DNA of 64,000 nucleotides from AA29 sp041481445 (lineage in GTDB: Bacteria > Acidobacteriota > Vicinamibacteria > Fen-336): assembly GCA_041481445.1 (NCBI GenBank), contig JBGPBV010000011.1, positions 1 to 64,000 of the forward strand, in the 5' to 3' direction. The stretch's first letter is position 1. The number at the start of each line of letters is the position of its first letter. Position numbers and translations under genes: made by a program. Positions 8,341-16,387 of this stretch are shown here, in pieces. The notes below the pieces were generated by a model, which saw only the letters and a program-made list of their open reading frames with translations, made no database searches and was not told where the DNA came from.

Positions 8341-8403
8341 GGCCTATTGGCCTCAAGCCGAACAAATTCAAGCCTTTGTCCGCGGGGTGCATAAAAGGCT
8401 TGA
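8340..8403. repeat. Hairpins and three TCAAGCC elements between aldo/keto reductase and TonB gene
   Basis: AGGCC-TATT-GGCCT (8340-8353) can fold as a short hairpin right at the stop codon. AAGCCTTT (8370-8377) pairs perfectly with AAAGGCTT (8394-8401). The heptamer TCAAGCC occurs at 8353-8359 and 8368-8374 and inverted at 8397-8403. The stretch is much more AT-rich than its surroundings. It may combine a weak terminator for the reductase with a regulator site for the receptor promoter that follows. Confidence 0.45.
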
Positions 8404-8445
8404 CAAACCATACTGACATTTCATATCTGTCCTATATCATATAGG
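8400..8445 (+). promoter_or_regulatory. Promoter region and palindromic operator of the TonB receptor gene
   Basis: TTGACA lies at 8400-8405 and CTGACA at 8413-8418; TATCAT at 8435-8440 is 16 bp after the latter. Over this -10 box sits a perfect 15 bp palindrome, CCTATAT-C-ATATAGG (8431-8445). Thirteen of the fifteen bases recur upstream of the molybdenum-hydroxylase operon at 20883-20895. A repressor bound here would block the -10 region. Confidence 0.55.
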
Positions 8446-8535
8446 ATCCCCTACGACGATTGGCAGGCGGTCGGGTCGGCCATTCGGCCGATGTCCGCCG
8501 CGTCCCGACCAGACGCTGGTAAGGAGGCCACTTCG

Positions 8536-11500
8536 ATGCCGATGCGCCAGAGATTCGTGGTCACAAGCGTACTGCTCGTCGTCCTGGCCCTGGCCGGTCC
8601 CGCCGCCTGGGCGCAGTACTCGAGCACGCTCGAAGGGGTCGTCAGCGATCCGAGCGGCGCCGTCGTACCGGGCGCCACGGTCACGACGACCAACGAGGCG
8701 ACCGGGGTCGCGCAGACCGTGCACACGACCTCGGCCGGCATCTACCGGTTCCCGGCCCTGGCCGGTGGCGTGTACACGATCAGGGTGAGCCTCCAGGGAT
8801 TCAAGAACTGGGGGCGCGAGCACGTCCGACTCGAGTCCACGCAGACGCGCGCGGTCAACGTGACCCTCGAGATGGGCAACGCCACCGCGGAGGAGGTCAA
8901 CGTCACCGCGGAGGCGCCGCTGGTCGAGACCTCGCAGGCCCGCGTCTCGCGCCTCATCGAGGAGCAGCAGGTCAAGGAGCTGCCCCTGGTCGGCCGCAAC
9001 TTCTTCAACCTCGTCGTGCTCACCCCCGGGGTCACCGGCAAGGTGACGGGCGGCAGCCAGTCCTACGCCCAGGCCAACGCCGACATCTACAACAACGAGT
9101 TCGGCGTGGGCATGAACGCCAATGGCGGCCGCGTGGAGTCCAACAACTTCCTGGTGGACTCCTCGACCGTCAGCTCCAGCCAGCGCAGCGGCGTCACCAA
9201 CGTCAACCCGAACGCGGAGACGGTGGAGGAGGTCCGCGTGCTCGTGAACAACTTCTCCGCCCAGTACGGACGCAACACCTCCGTGCTCGTCAACGTGATC
9301 ACGAAGAGCGGCGCCAACAACTTCCACGGCAGCCTGGGCGGCTACTACACGAACGACTCCATGCAGTCGAAGGACTACTTCCAGGAGCAGAGCGGCGGCA
9401 CCATCCCCGACTTCGGACGCAAGGAGGTCTCCTGGGGCCTGGGCGGCCCCATCCGCAAGGACAAGACCTTCTTCTTCATCTCCGGTGACGTGCTCCGCTC
9501 CCAGGTCGCGGTGAGCCAGGTGAAGTCGGTGCTGACCCCGCAGTTCACCCAGTTCATGCAGCAGGTGCGGCCCAACAACCTCTCCACGAGCATCGTGAAG
9601 ACCTACCCGCCGTCGTTCACCCCGGACCGGAACCTCAAGACCGCGGGCCAGATCCTGGGCGCGAGCTGCTCGGGGGCGACGCCGATCAGCTCCCCGATCG
9701 GCCCCATCCCCTGCAACTTCCCGGTCACCGGCGAGGGGATCTGGAACGAGACGTCACCGCGGAACGGCTTCCAGTGGACGGCGCGCCTCGACCACAACTT
9801 CAACGGAGGCAAGGACCGGATCTACGCCTCCTTCAACCGCACCACCACCGACAAGGTCGGCTTCGGCGTGCCCGAGGTCTACCCGGGCTTCACCGAGAAC
9901 TCGCCCACCAACAGCATCAACCTCAACACGAACTACACGAAGATCATCTCCTCGAACGTCGTGAACGAGATGCAGTTCTCGTGGGTGCGGCCCTACGGCG
10001 TGCTCTACAACACGCACGCCGACATCCCGGGTATCAGCGTCACCGGGATCGCCGGCATCCAGGTCGGCTGGGGCCCGAACATTTTCGTCCAGAACAACTT
10101 CAACTGGTCGGACGTGATGACCTGGACGCGGGGCGCGCACAGCATGAAGTACGGTCTCGGCTATACCCGCGAGCACGCCGACAACGACTCCGCGCGCGCG
10201 ATCACGCGGCCGACCTTCAGCTTCGACAGCGTGTTCGACTTCGCGAACGACAGCCCGAGCTCGGAGGGCCAGATCGCGATCGACCCGCGCACGGGCGCCG
10301 CACCGGCGTCGATCAAGCGCTTCCACCGCACCCAGTCGATCGCCGCCTTTGTCCAGGACGAGTGGAAGCCCAAGCCGAACCTCACCCTCAGCGGGGGGCT
10401 CCGCTACGAGGAGTTCCTCAACATCTACGACGCGTCCGACGACATCATGACCAACATCTACTTCCCGAACGACACCGGGGACCTGCGCGCCGACCTTCCC
10501 ACCGCCCAGATGGTGCAGAGGAAGTACTTCCTGGCGGATGGGCTCTTCAGCGGAGGCCAGCACACCCTCGCCCCGCGCGTGAGCTTCGCCTGGGACCCGC
10601 AGAACAAGGGCGTGATGTCGGTGCGGGGCGGCATCGGGCGGTTCTACGAGCGCATGTCGAACCAGATCTGGGACTCCGAGCACCAGAACCTCCCGGGGTT
10701 CGGCAGCACCTCCGTCAACATCTTCCAGCCCGTCAAGCCGCGGTTCGCCTTCGGCACCTCGGCCGCCCTGCCCTACAACTATCCGTACCCGACCGGCCTC
10801 ACGTCGGGGGTGGACCAGTACGGGGGCCTGCTCGCCGGCACCGGCAGCGTCATCACCGTGGACGACCACATCCCGGCCATGCACTCCGACAACTGGTTCC
10901 TCGGTGTGCAGCGCGCGATCGGCCACTCCGTGGTGGTGGAGGCGAACTACATCGGATCGCGCGGCGGCAGCCAATACACGCGCTGGGACATCAACCGCTA
11001 CGCGGGCGACCTGCTCGACGGCCGCCTCGACCGCATCAAGCCCGGCTTCGCCGCCATCAACTACGCACAGGCCATCGACAAGTCGCACTACAACGGCCTC
11101 GCCCTCGGGGCCCGGGTCAACCGCGCGGACCTGAACTTCGGCTTCGCCTACACGCTCGGAAAGGCCATCGACCGTTCGAGCACGGCCACGCCCACCCAGC
11201 GTCCCGACGCCTACGGCCCGGACAGCCAGGACGAAGGCCCGTCGGACTTCGACATCCGGCAGAAGCTCGCGATGTCGCTCAACTACAGGATTCCGGGTCC
11301 GTCGAGCGGCACCGCGAAGGCGATCCTGGGCGACTGGCAGATCGCGGGCGTCCTGATCGCGCAGACCGGCACGCCGTACACCGTGGTCTGCTCGGGCCGG
11401 GGGTTCGTGCCCGTCCGGAACGCGGCCGGCGCCATCGTGGGCAACAGCGGGTGCGACTACAACGCCGACGGCACCAACTTCGACCGTCCCAACGTGCCCG

Positions 11501-11829
11501 CCTTCGGCGACAGCAAGACCGGCTCCAACCAGGACTTCATCAACGGGATCTTCCAGGCCTCGGACTTCCCCGTACCCGGCCTGGGACAGAACGGCACCCT
11601 CGGCCGCAACACGTTCTACGGGCCGCGCTACTTCGACGTGGACGTCGTGCTGGTGAAGGGCTTCAAGGTCAGCCGCGCGAACCTGCAGCTCCGGCTGGAG
11701 TCGTTCAACCTGTTCAACACCGTCAACCTGCAGCAGCCGATCAACGACCTCGCGAGCCCGCTGTTCGGCCGGTCCACGGCGGCGCTGCCGGGCCGGATCA
11801 TCCAGGTCTCCGGGCGCGTCCAGTTCTAG
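8536..11829 (+). CDS. Oar-like TonB-dependent outer-membrane receptor
   Basis: 1097 residues. ATG at 8536 follows AAGGAGG (8521-8527) at a good spacing; an earlier in-frame ATG at 8491 has no such site. The signal peptide ends at AWAQ (about residue 28). A carboxypeptidase-regulatory-like (CNA-B type) domain spans about 32-115 (LEGVVSDPSGAVVPGATV). The plug follows (VKELPLVGRNFFNLVVLTPGV, SNNFLVDSS, VNVITKSGANNFHG), then a long beta barrel ending IIQVSGRVQF with the C-terminal Phe needed for BAM insertion. This is the Acidobacteria-type Oar family. These receptors import large substrates such as oligosaccharides, peptides or siderophores, or act with proteases. The ligand cannot be read from sequence. 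The gene is monocistronic, with a palindromic operator before it and a strong hairpin after it. Confidence 0.92.
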   Translation: MPMRQRFVVTSVLLVVLALAGPAAWAQYSSTLEGVVSDPSGAVVPGATVTTTNEATGVAQTVHTTSAGIYRFPALAGGVYTIRVSLQGFKNWGREHVRLESTQTRAVNVTLEMGNATAEEVNVTAEAPLVETSQARVSRLIEEQQVKELPLVGRNFFNLVVLTPGVTGKVTGGSQSYAQANADIYNNEFGVGMNANGGRVESNNFLVDSSTVSSSQRSGVTNVNPNAETVEEVRVLVNNFSAQYGRNTSVLVNVITKSGANNFHGSLGGYYTNDSMQSKDYFQEQSGGTIPDFGRKEVSWGLGGPIRKDKTFFFISGDVLRSQVAVSQVKSVLTPQFTQFMQQVRPNNLSTSIVKTYPPSFTPDRNLKTAGQILGASCSGATPISSPIGPIPCNFPVTGEGIWNETSPRNGFQWTARLDHNFNGGKDRIYASFNRTTTDKVGFGVPEVYPGFTENSPTNSINLNTNYTKIISSNVVNEMQFSWVRPYGVLYNTHADIPGISVTGIAGIQVGWGPNIFVQNNFNWSDVMTWTRGAHSMKYGLGYTREHADNDSARAITRPTFSFDSVFDFANDSPSSEGQIAIDPRTGAAPASIKRFHRTQSIAAFVQDEWKPKPNLTLSGGLRYEEFLNIYDASDDIMTNIYFPNDTGDLRADLPTAQMVQRKYFLADGLFSGGQHTLAPRVSFAWDPQNKGVMSVRGGIGRFYERMSNQIWDSEHQNLPGFGSTSVNIFQPVKPRFAFGTSAALPYNYPYPTGLTSGVDQYGGLLAGTGSVITVDDHIPAMHSDNWFLGVQRAIGHSVVVEANYIGSRGGSQYTRWDINRYAGDLLDGRLDRIKPGFAAINYAQAIDKSHYNGLALGARVNRADLNFGFAYTLGKAIDRSSTATPTQRPDAYGPDSQDEGPSDFDIRQKLAMSLNYRIPGPSSGTAKAILGDWQIAGVLIAQTGTPYTVVCSGRGFVPVRNAAGAIVGNSGCDYNADGTNFDRPNVPAFGDSKTGSNQDFINGIFQASDFPVPGLGQNGTLGRNTFYGPRYFDVDVVLVKGFKVSRANLQLRLESFNLFNTVNLQQPINDLASPLFGRSTAALPGRIIQVSGRVQF

Positions 11830-11843
11830 CTGTCTTTGCTGAT

Positions 11844-11870
11844 CCGGGGGGCGCGGGCAGCGCCCCCCGG
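11844..11870 (+). terminator. GC-rich hairpin after the TonB receptor gene
   Basis: CCGGGGGGCGC (11844-11854), loop GGGCA, GCGCCCCCCGG (11860-11870): a perfect 11 bp stem 15 nt after the stop codon. No U-tract follows, so termination may need Rho or rest on the very stable stem. Confidence 0.7.
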
Positions 11871-11928
11871 ACTCCGCGCCCTGGTCGGTCGCGGCCGGCC
11901 GCTCTCACTCGCTTAGAATCGGGGCGCC

Positions 11929-13533
11929 GTGAGGATCCCTCGTCGTCTGGCCGGCCTGGCCGTCGCCGTCCTCCTTCCGCAGACATCGTCCGCCGTGGAG
12001 TGTGGATCCACCGCCTACGACTGCGCGCGGTTCTACGTCGGCCGACATGAGTTCGCGTCCGCCCTCCCGTATCTGGACAAGCAACTGGCGGCGGCGCCGC
12101 GCGACATCAAGGCCCTCAATCTCCTCGGGATCGCCCTGACCGGCGCCGGACGCCAGGAGGCGGCCAACGCGCGCTTCCGGGAGGCGGTGGCGATCGACCC
12201 GACGTTCTACCCGGCCCTCAAGAACCTCGGGGTCAACGAGTACGACGCCGGCCAGTACGACGCCGCGCGAGGCCATTTCGAGCAGGTGCTGAAGCTCGCC
12301 CCCGCCGACGACGTCGCCCACGTCTACCTCGGTGAGATCGCGTTTCGGGCCCGACGGCATCGGGAGGCGCTCGCCCACTACGAGAAGGCGACGGCGCGCG
12401 TGGCGTCGAGCCCGCTCTGGACGCTGCACTACGGTCGCTCCCTGCTCCAGGCCGGCCGCACGACCGAAGCGGTGGCGGCGCTCGACGGCATACCCGGGAC
12501 CGACAGCGCCGGCCGCTTCGAGGCGGGCGTGGCCCTGGGCCAGGCCGGCGCCCCTGCGGAGGCCGCGCGGTTCTTCGCCACCGCCCGCAAGGGCTACAAG
12601 GACCCGTACGCGGCGGGGTTCAACGAGGCGCTCATGCGCATCGAGGCCGCCGACGACGAGGGAGCGATCCGCGTGGCCCGGGAGCTCATGGCCGCGGGGC
12701 GGGCCCCGGCCGAGCTCTTCAACCTGGTCGCGCGCGCCTACGTCCACGCGGGACGGGTCCTGGAGGCCTACGACGCGCTGCGTCAGGCCACCAGGCTGGA
12801 GCCGACGGCGCCCGAGAACTACATCGACCTGGCCATGATCTGCGTCGAGCACGACAACTTCGACCTGGGCCTCGAGATCGTGGACGTCGGGCTGGGCCAG
12901 CTCCCCCGGTCGTGGACGCTGCGTCTCCAGAGGGGCGTGCTGCTCGCGATGAAGGGGCAGACCGCGGAGGCGGAGAAGGAGTTCGAGACGGCGCGGCGCC
13001 TGGCGCCCGATCAGCCCGTTCCCTACGCCGCCCTGGGCATGGCCTGGATCCAGAGCGGCCAGACGGACAAGGCGGTCGAGGAGCTGCGCGCGGAGCTGCC
13101 GCGCCGCAAGGACCACGTCGTCCCCTACATCTTCGCGGTCGCGCTCCTCCGTTCCGGCGTGGACGCGGCCTCGCCGGCGGGGACGGAAGCGGCGGACGCC
13201 CTGCGCCGGTCCATCCGAGCCAACCCCGCCTTCGCGCCCGCGCACGCCGAGCTGGGCAAGCTCCTCCTCAAGCGCGACGAGGTCGATCCCGCCATCCTCG
13301 AGCTGGAGAAGGCGGCGGAGCTGGACCCCGCGGGCACGCCCGCGCTCTACTCGCTCTCGCAGGCCTACCGGAAGAAGGGGGACCTGGGCCGCGCGCAGGC
13401 GCTCCTGGCCCGGGTCAGCACGCTCAACGCCGAGGAGCGGGGCGACGACCCCGACCGCGAGCTGCGGCGCGCGGTCGTGCGCATCGTCCGGGAAGGCACG
13501 GCCCCGCCGCCGCCGCGTCCGGCCGGGCAGTGA
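11929..13533 (+). CDS. Secreted TPR-repeat protein
   Basis: 534 residues with an N-terminal signal (MRIPRRLAGLAVAVLLPQTSSA) and then a chain of about a dozen tetratricopeptide repeats. Examples are PRDIKALNLLGIALTGAGRQEAA, YPALKNLGVNEYDAGQYDAA, ENYIDLAMICVEHDNFDLG, VPYAALGMAWIQSGQTDKA and PALYSLSQAYRKKGDLGRAQ. A pair of Cys near the mature N-terminus (CGSTAYDC) could form a disulfide. The start is GTG at 11929, with a TAGAAT -10 box at 11914-11919 and only 9 nt between, so the message is probably leaderless. Its stop overlaps the GTG of the next TPR gene by 4 nt. It probably acts as a periplasmic scaffold; partners may be the convergent CRTAC1/cytochrome operon or the TonB receptor. No enzymatic domain is visible. 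Confidence 0.85.
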   Translation: MRIPRRLAGLAVAVLLPQTSSAVECGSTAYDCARFYVGRHEFASALPYLDKQLAAAPRDIKALNLLGIALTGAGRQEAANARFREAVAIDPTFYPALKNLGVNEYDAGQYDAARGHFEQVLKLAPADDVAHVYLGEIAFRARRHREALAHYEKATARVASSPLWTLHYGRSLLQAGRTTEAVAALDGIPGTDSAGRFEAGVALGQAGAPAEAARFFATARKGYKDPYAAGFNEALMRIEAADDEGAIRVARELMAAGRAPAELFNLVARAYVHAGRVLEAYDALRQATRLEPTAPENYIDLAMICVEHDNFDLGLEIVDVGLGQLPRSWTLRLQRGVLLAMKGQTAEAEKEFETARRLAPDQPVPYAALGMAWIQSGQTDKAVEELRAELPRRKDHVVPYIFAVALLRSGVDAASPAGTEAADALRRSIRANPAFAPAHAELGKLLLKRDEVDPAILELEKAAELDPAGTPALYSLSQAYRKKGDLGRAQALLARVSTLNAEERGDDPDRELRRAVVRIVREGTAPPPPRPAGQ

Positions 13534-15218
13534 CGCCGGCCGCCCTCGGGCTCGCGGTCCTCCTCGCCACGGCCGCGCCACCGACGGGCCCGGCGCCCGC
13601 GGCCCGAAGCGCGTCCCTCCAGAAGGGCATCGCGCTGCTCGACGAGGGCGACGCCGCGGCGGCGCTGACGGAGCTGCGCGCGGCCGTGGCCGCCGATCCC
13701 GCCGACGCGGTCGCCCGGGACTATCTCGGCGTCGCCCTGGGCGAGTCGGGGCAGACCGAGGCCGCCGCGGACGCGTTTGGCGAGGCCGTGCGCCTCGACC
13801 CGCGGCGCGCGGAGGCGCGCTTCCACCTGGGCGTCGTCCTCGACCGCCTCGGCCGCGCCCAGGAGGCGCTCGCCGCGTACCAGTCCGCCCTCCTCCTCCG
13901 CCCGGAGTCGGTCGAGGCGCGCTACGGCGTGAGCGTGGTCCTCGGGAAGCTCGGCGACCTCGACGGGACCATCCGCGTCCTGCGCGACGTCACCGCCCGC
14001 GCTCCCGGCCTCGTGGACGCGCACTACGACCTCGGCTTGCACCTCGGGAACCGCTATCGCCGCGGGCGTGGCCTGCGCCAGCCCTCCGATCTCGAGGAGG
14101 CCGAGCGCGAGCTGGGCAAGGCCGTCGAGCTGGACCCCGGGCGGGCCCGGTCACGTCTCGCGCTCGGACAGCTCCTGGCCGAGCGGCAGCGCCTCGACGA
14201 GGCGGTCGCGCAGCTGCGGGAGGCGGCACGGCTGGCGAGGGGCGATCCCGCCTATCTCTACGACCTCGGACTGGCCCTTCGCCTGCAGGGCGACCTCGAA
14301 GGCGCGGAGGCCCAGCTCCGCGCCGCCATCGCCGGCAATCCCGCCCACGCCGAGGCGCGGCGCGCCCTCGGCCTGATCCTCCGCCAGATGGGCGAGCTCG
14401 CTCCGGCGGCGGCCGAGCTGCGCGCATCGGTGGCGGCGCGGCCCGGCGACGCCCAGGCCCACAACGTGCTCGGCACCGTGCTCCTGAAGCTCGACGACCT
14501 CGACGGGGCGATCGGGGAGTTCCGGGCAGCGGTCGAGCTCGAGCCGCGCCTGACCGAGGCGCAGGTCAACCTCGCGCAGGCCCTGGCCAAGGCGGGCCGG
14601 GCGGACGAGGCCCGCGCGGCCGTGGCCGCCGTGCAGGCGCTCAAGGAGCGGGAGGCCGCGTCGTCGCGTGCGATGCTGCTCGTGGAACGCGGCGTGAAGC
14701 AGCTCGAAAGCGGAGACGCGACGGCGGCGGTGACTTCGCTGCGCGAGGCCGTGACCGCCGAGCCGGACTTCGCGGAGGCGCAGTACCGGCTCGGCCTCGC
14801 CCTGGAGCACGCGTCCGCCGGACGGCCGGCGGTGTCGGGATCCGCGGAGGCGGAGGAGGCCTTCCTCGCCGCGATCCGCCTCGATCCCCGCCTGGCCCCC
14901 GCGCGCTACGAGTGGGGGCGGATGCGCGCGGCGCGCGGGGACACCGTGGCCGCCCTGGACCAGCTCCGCCAGGCGGTCGAGCTCTCTCCGAGCCTGGCCG
15001 CCGCGCACCGCGAGCTCGGCCGCATCGCGCTGGGCGCCCGCGACTGGGCCATGGCGGCGTCCGAGATGCGGGCCGCGCTCTTCTGGGGCGACGAGGATCC
15101 CGCGGGGCGGCATCGCGACCTTGCCCTCGCCCTGGACGCGCTCGGCCAGCGCGAGGAGGCGGCGCGGGAGCGGGCGGAGGCGGGCAAGACCACGACCCCC
15201 ACCCACCCGAGACGCTGA
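13530..15218 (+). CDS. Secreted TPR-repeat protein, second of pair
   Basis: 562 residues beginning with GTG at 13530, which overlaps the upstream TPR stop (GTGA). After a short hydrophobic signal (AALGLAVLLATAAPPTG) the protein is almost entirely TPR motifs from residue 30 to the end. Examples are DAVARDYLGVALGESGQTEAA, AEARFHLGVVLDRLGRAQEAL, AYLYDLGLALRLQGDLEGAE and AQAHNVLGTVLLKLDDLDGAI. It is unusually rich in Ala, Arg, Glu and Leu. The two TPR proteins are of similar size and may have arisen by duplication, although repeat register differs. The gene ends 11 nt from the convergent heptaheme cytochrome. It is a protein-protein scaffold by family; the partner is unknown. Confidence 0.85.
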   Translation: MTPAALGLAVLLATAAPPTGPAPAARSASLQKGIALLDEGDAAAALTELRAAVAADPADAVARDYLGVALGESGQTEAAADAFGEAVRLDPRRAEARFHLGVVLDRLGRAQEALAAYQSALLLRPESVEARYGVSVVLGKLGDLDGTIRVLRDVTARAPGLVDAHYDLGLHLGNRYRRGRGLRQPSDLEEAERELGKAVELDPGRARSRLALGQLLAERQRLDEAVAQLREAARLARGDPAYLYDLGLALRLQGDLEGAEAQLRAAIAGNPAHAEARRALGLILRQMGELAPAAAELRASVAARPGDAQAHNVLGTVLLKLDDLDGAIGEFRAAVELEPRLTEAQVNLAQALAKAGRADEARAAVAAVQALKEREAASSRAMLLVERGVKQLESGDATAAVTSLREAVTAEPDFAEAQYRLGLALEHASAGRPAVSGSAEAEEAFLAAIRLDPRLAPARYEWGRMRAARGDTVAALDQLRQAVELSPSLAAAHRELGRIALGARDWAMAASEMRAALFWGDEDPAGRHRDLALALDALGQREEAARERAEAGKTTTPTHPRR

Positions 15219-15229
15219 GCCCGCCCGGG

Positions 15230-16387
15230 TCAGCGACCGGTGCCGCGCGGCCGGGCGCCGCCCACCCGGATGAGGTGGTCCGTGAACCGATGGTGCATGC
15301 CGGGCGCGTCGTACTTCGGCATGTGGCAGCTCACGCAGCTCTCCCTGGCGACGGGACAGGCGCGGCCGGGACGATCCTTCGTGGCCGGCGGGGCCTGGAC
15401 GTGGCAGGCGAGGCAGCGCGCGTCGTAGGAGGCCGCCTCCGATGCTAGCGGCCGGTGGGGGTCGTGGCAGGCCACGCACGTGATCCGCGCGTCCCCCTGT
15501 CCCCAGCACTTGCTCGACTGGAGGCGATTGGGCTGCGAGCGCAGCGCGGCGATGCCCTGCTCCCCCGCGAGCTTGACGTCCCAGAACGTGGCGTGGCAGG
15601 CCCCGCAGAAGTCGACGGAGGCGGCCGCGTCGAGACGCGCCGGGTTGAGGATGGCCTCGAGCGCGGGCCCGAGACGCTTCTGCTCCAGCGCCTCGACGTG
15701 GCGGCGGCCGGGGCCGTGGCAGGCCTCGCAGGTGATCCCGGGGAGGAGCGCGCGGGTGTCGAACGCTCCCGAAGCGGTCGAAGCGGTCGTGTGGCAGCCG
15801 AAGCAGCGCCGCGCCTCCGCGTCCGGGACGGACCGGCCCGCCGCCTCCGCGGCGTCGCGCGGGGCCTCGATCGCACGCGCGGGAGTGAAGTCGGCCCCGT
15901 GCCGCGACTCGAAGTAGCTCAGGCGCGCCTCCTGGAGGGCGCCGTCCTTCTCGAACAGGTAGGTCTGCCCGACCTTGCCCGCGCCGAAGGCCCACTCCAG
16001 GTCCGCCGCCGCCGTCGTGCCCTCCGGGCCGCTCACCACGTACCGGCTCCGGCCATCGCGGGTGGCGACCTCGTAGGTCCATGCTTCCGAGCGGAAGCGG
16101 AGCACGGGGTTGTCGCGCAGCGTGGGAGCGTCCTCCGCGCGCATCGCCGTCTGCGCCATCGAGGTCCCCGGCTGCGTGGCCGCGTGGGCGGCGTGGCACC
16201 TCGTGCAGGCCGCGGGCCCGAGGAAGTCCTTGCGGGCGGCCCGGCCCTGCGTGGGCCAGAAGCCGGGCCCCTGCACGCGGTCGGCCGTGGCCATCTGTGC
16301 GCCCACGATCGCCGATCCTCCCAGCAGCGCGGCGCCCGCGATCAGCAGCACGCGAGTGGACGGCACGGGCGGCGGGCCCGGCGTCAT
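15230..16387 (-). CDS. Heptaheme c-type cytochrome
   Basis: 385 residues with seven CXXCH haem-binding motifs: CTRCH (61), CFGCH (195), CEACH (220), CGACH (261), CVACH (304), CLACH (325) and CVSCH (351). The N-terminus VLLIAGAALLGGSAIVGAQ is a signal or anchor, so the protein works in the periplasm or on the membrane. Spacing resembles the cytochrome c554/NrfA-like multiheme group. There is a haem-free stretch (about 95-165, LRFRSEAWTYEVATRDGRSRYVV) of beta character. The start ATG at 16387 overlaps the CRTAC1 stop (ATGA). Its place at the end of the molybdenum-hydroxylase operon suggests that it carries electrons from that enzyme. A peroxidase or nitrite-type catalytic haem is not evident. 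Confidence 0.9.
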   Translation of the reverse strand: MTPGPPPVPSTRVLLIAGAALLGGSAIVGAQMATADRVQGPGFWPTQGRAARKDFLGPAACTRCHAAHAATQPGTSMAQTAMRAEDAPTLRDNPVLRFRSEAWTYEVATRDGRSRYVVSGPEGTTAAADLEWAFGAGKVGQTYLFEKDGALQEARLSYFESRHGADFTPARAIEAPRDAAEAAGRSVPDAEARRCFGCHTTASTASGAFDTRALLPGITCEACHGPGRRHVEALEQKRLGPALEAILNPARLDAAASVDFCGACHATFWDVKLAGEQGIAALRSQPNRLQSSKCWGQGDARITCVACHDPHRPLASEAASYDARCLACHVQAPPATKDRPGRACPVARESCVSCHMPKYDAPGMHHRFTDHLIRVGGARPRGTGR

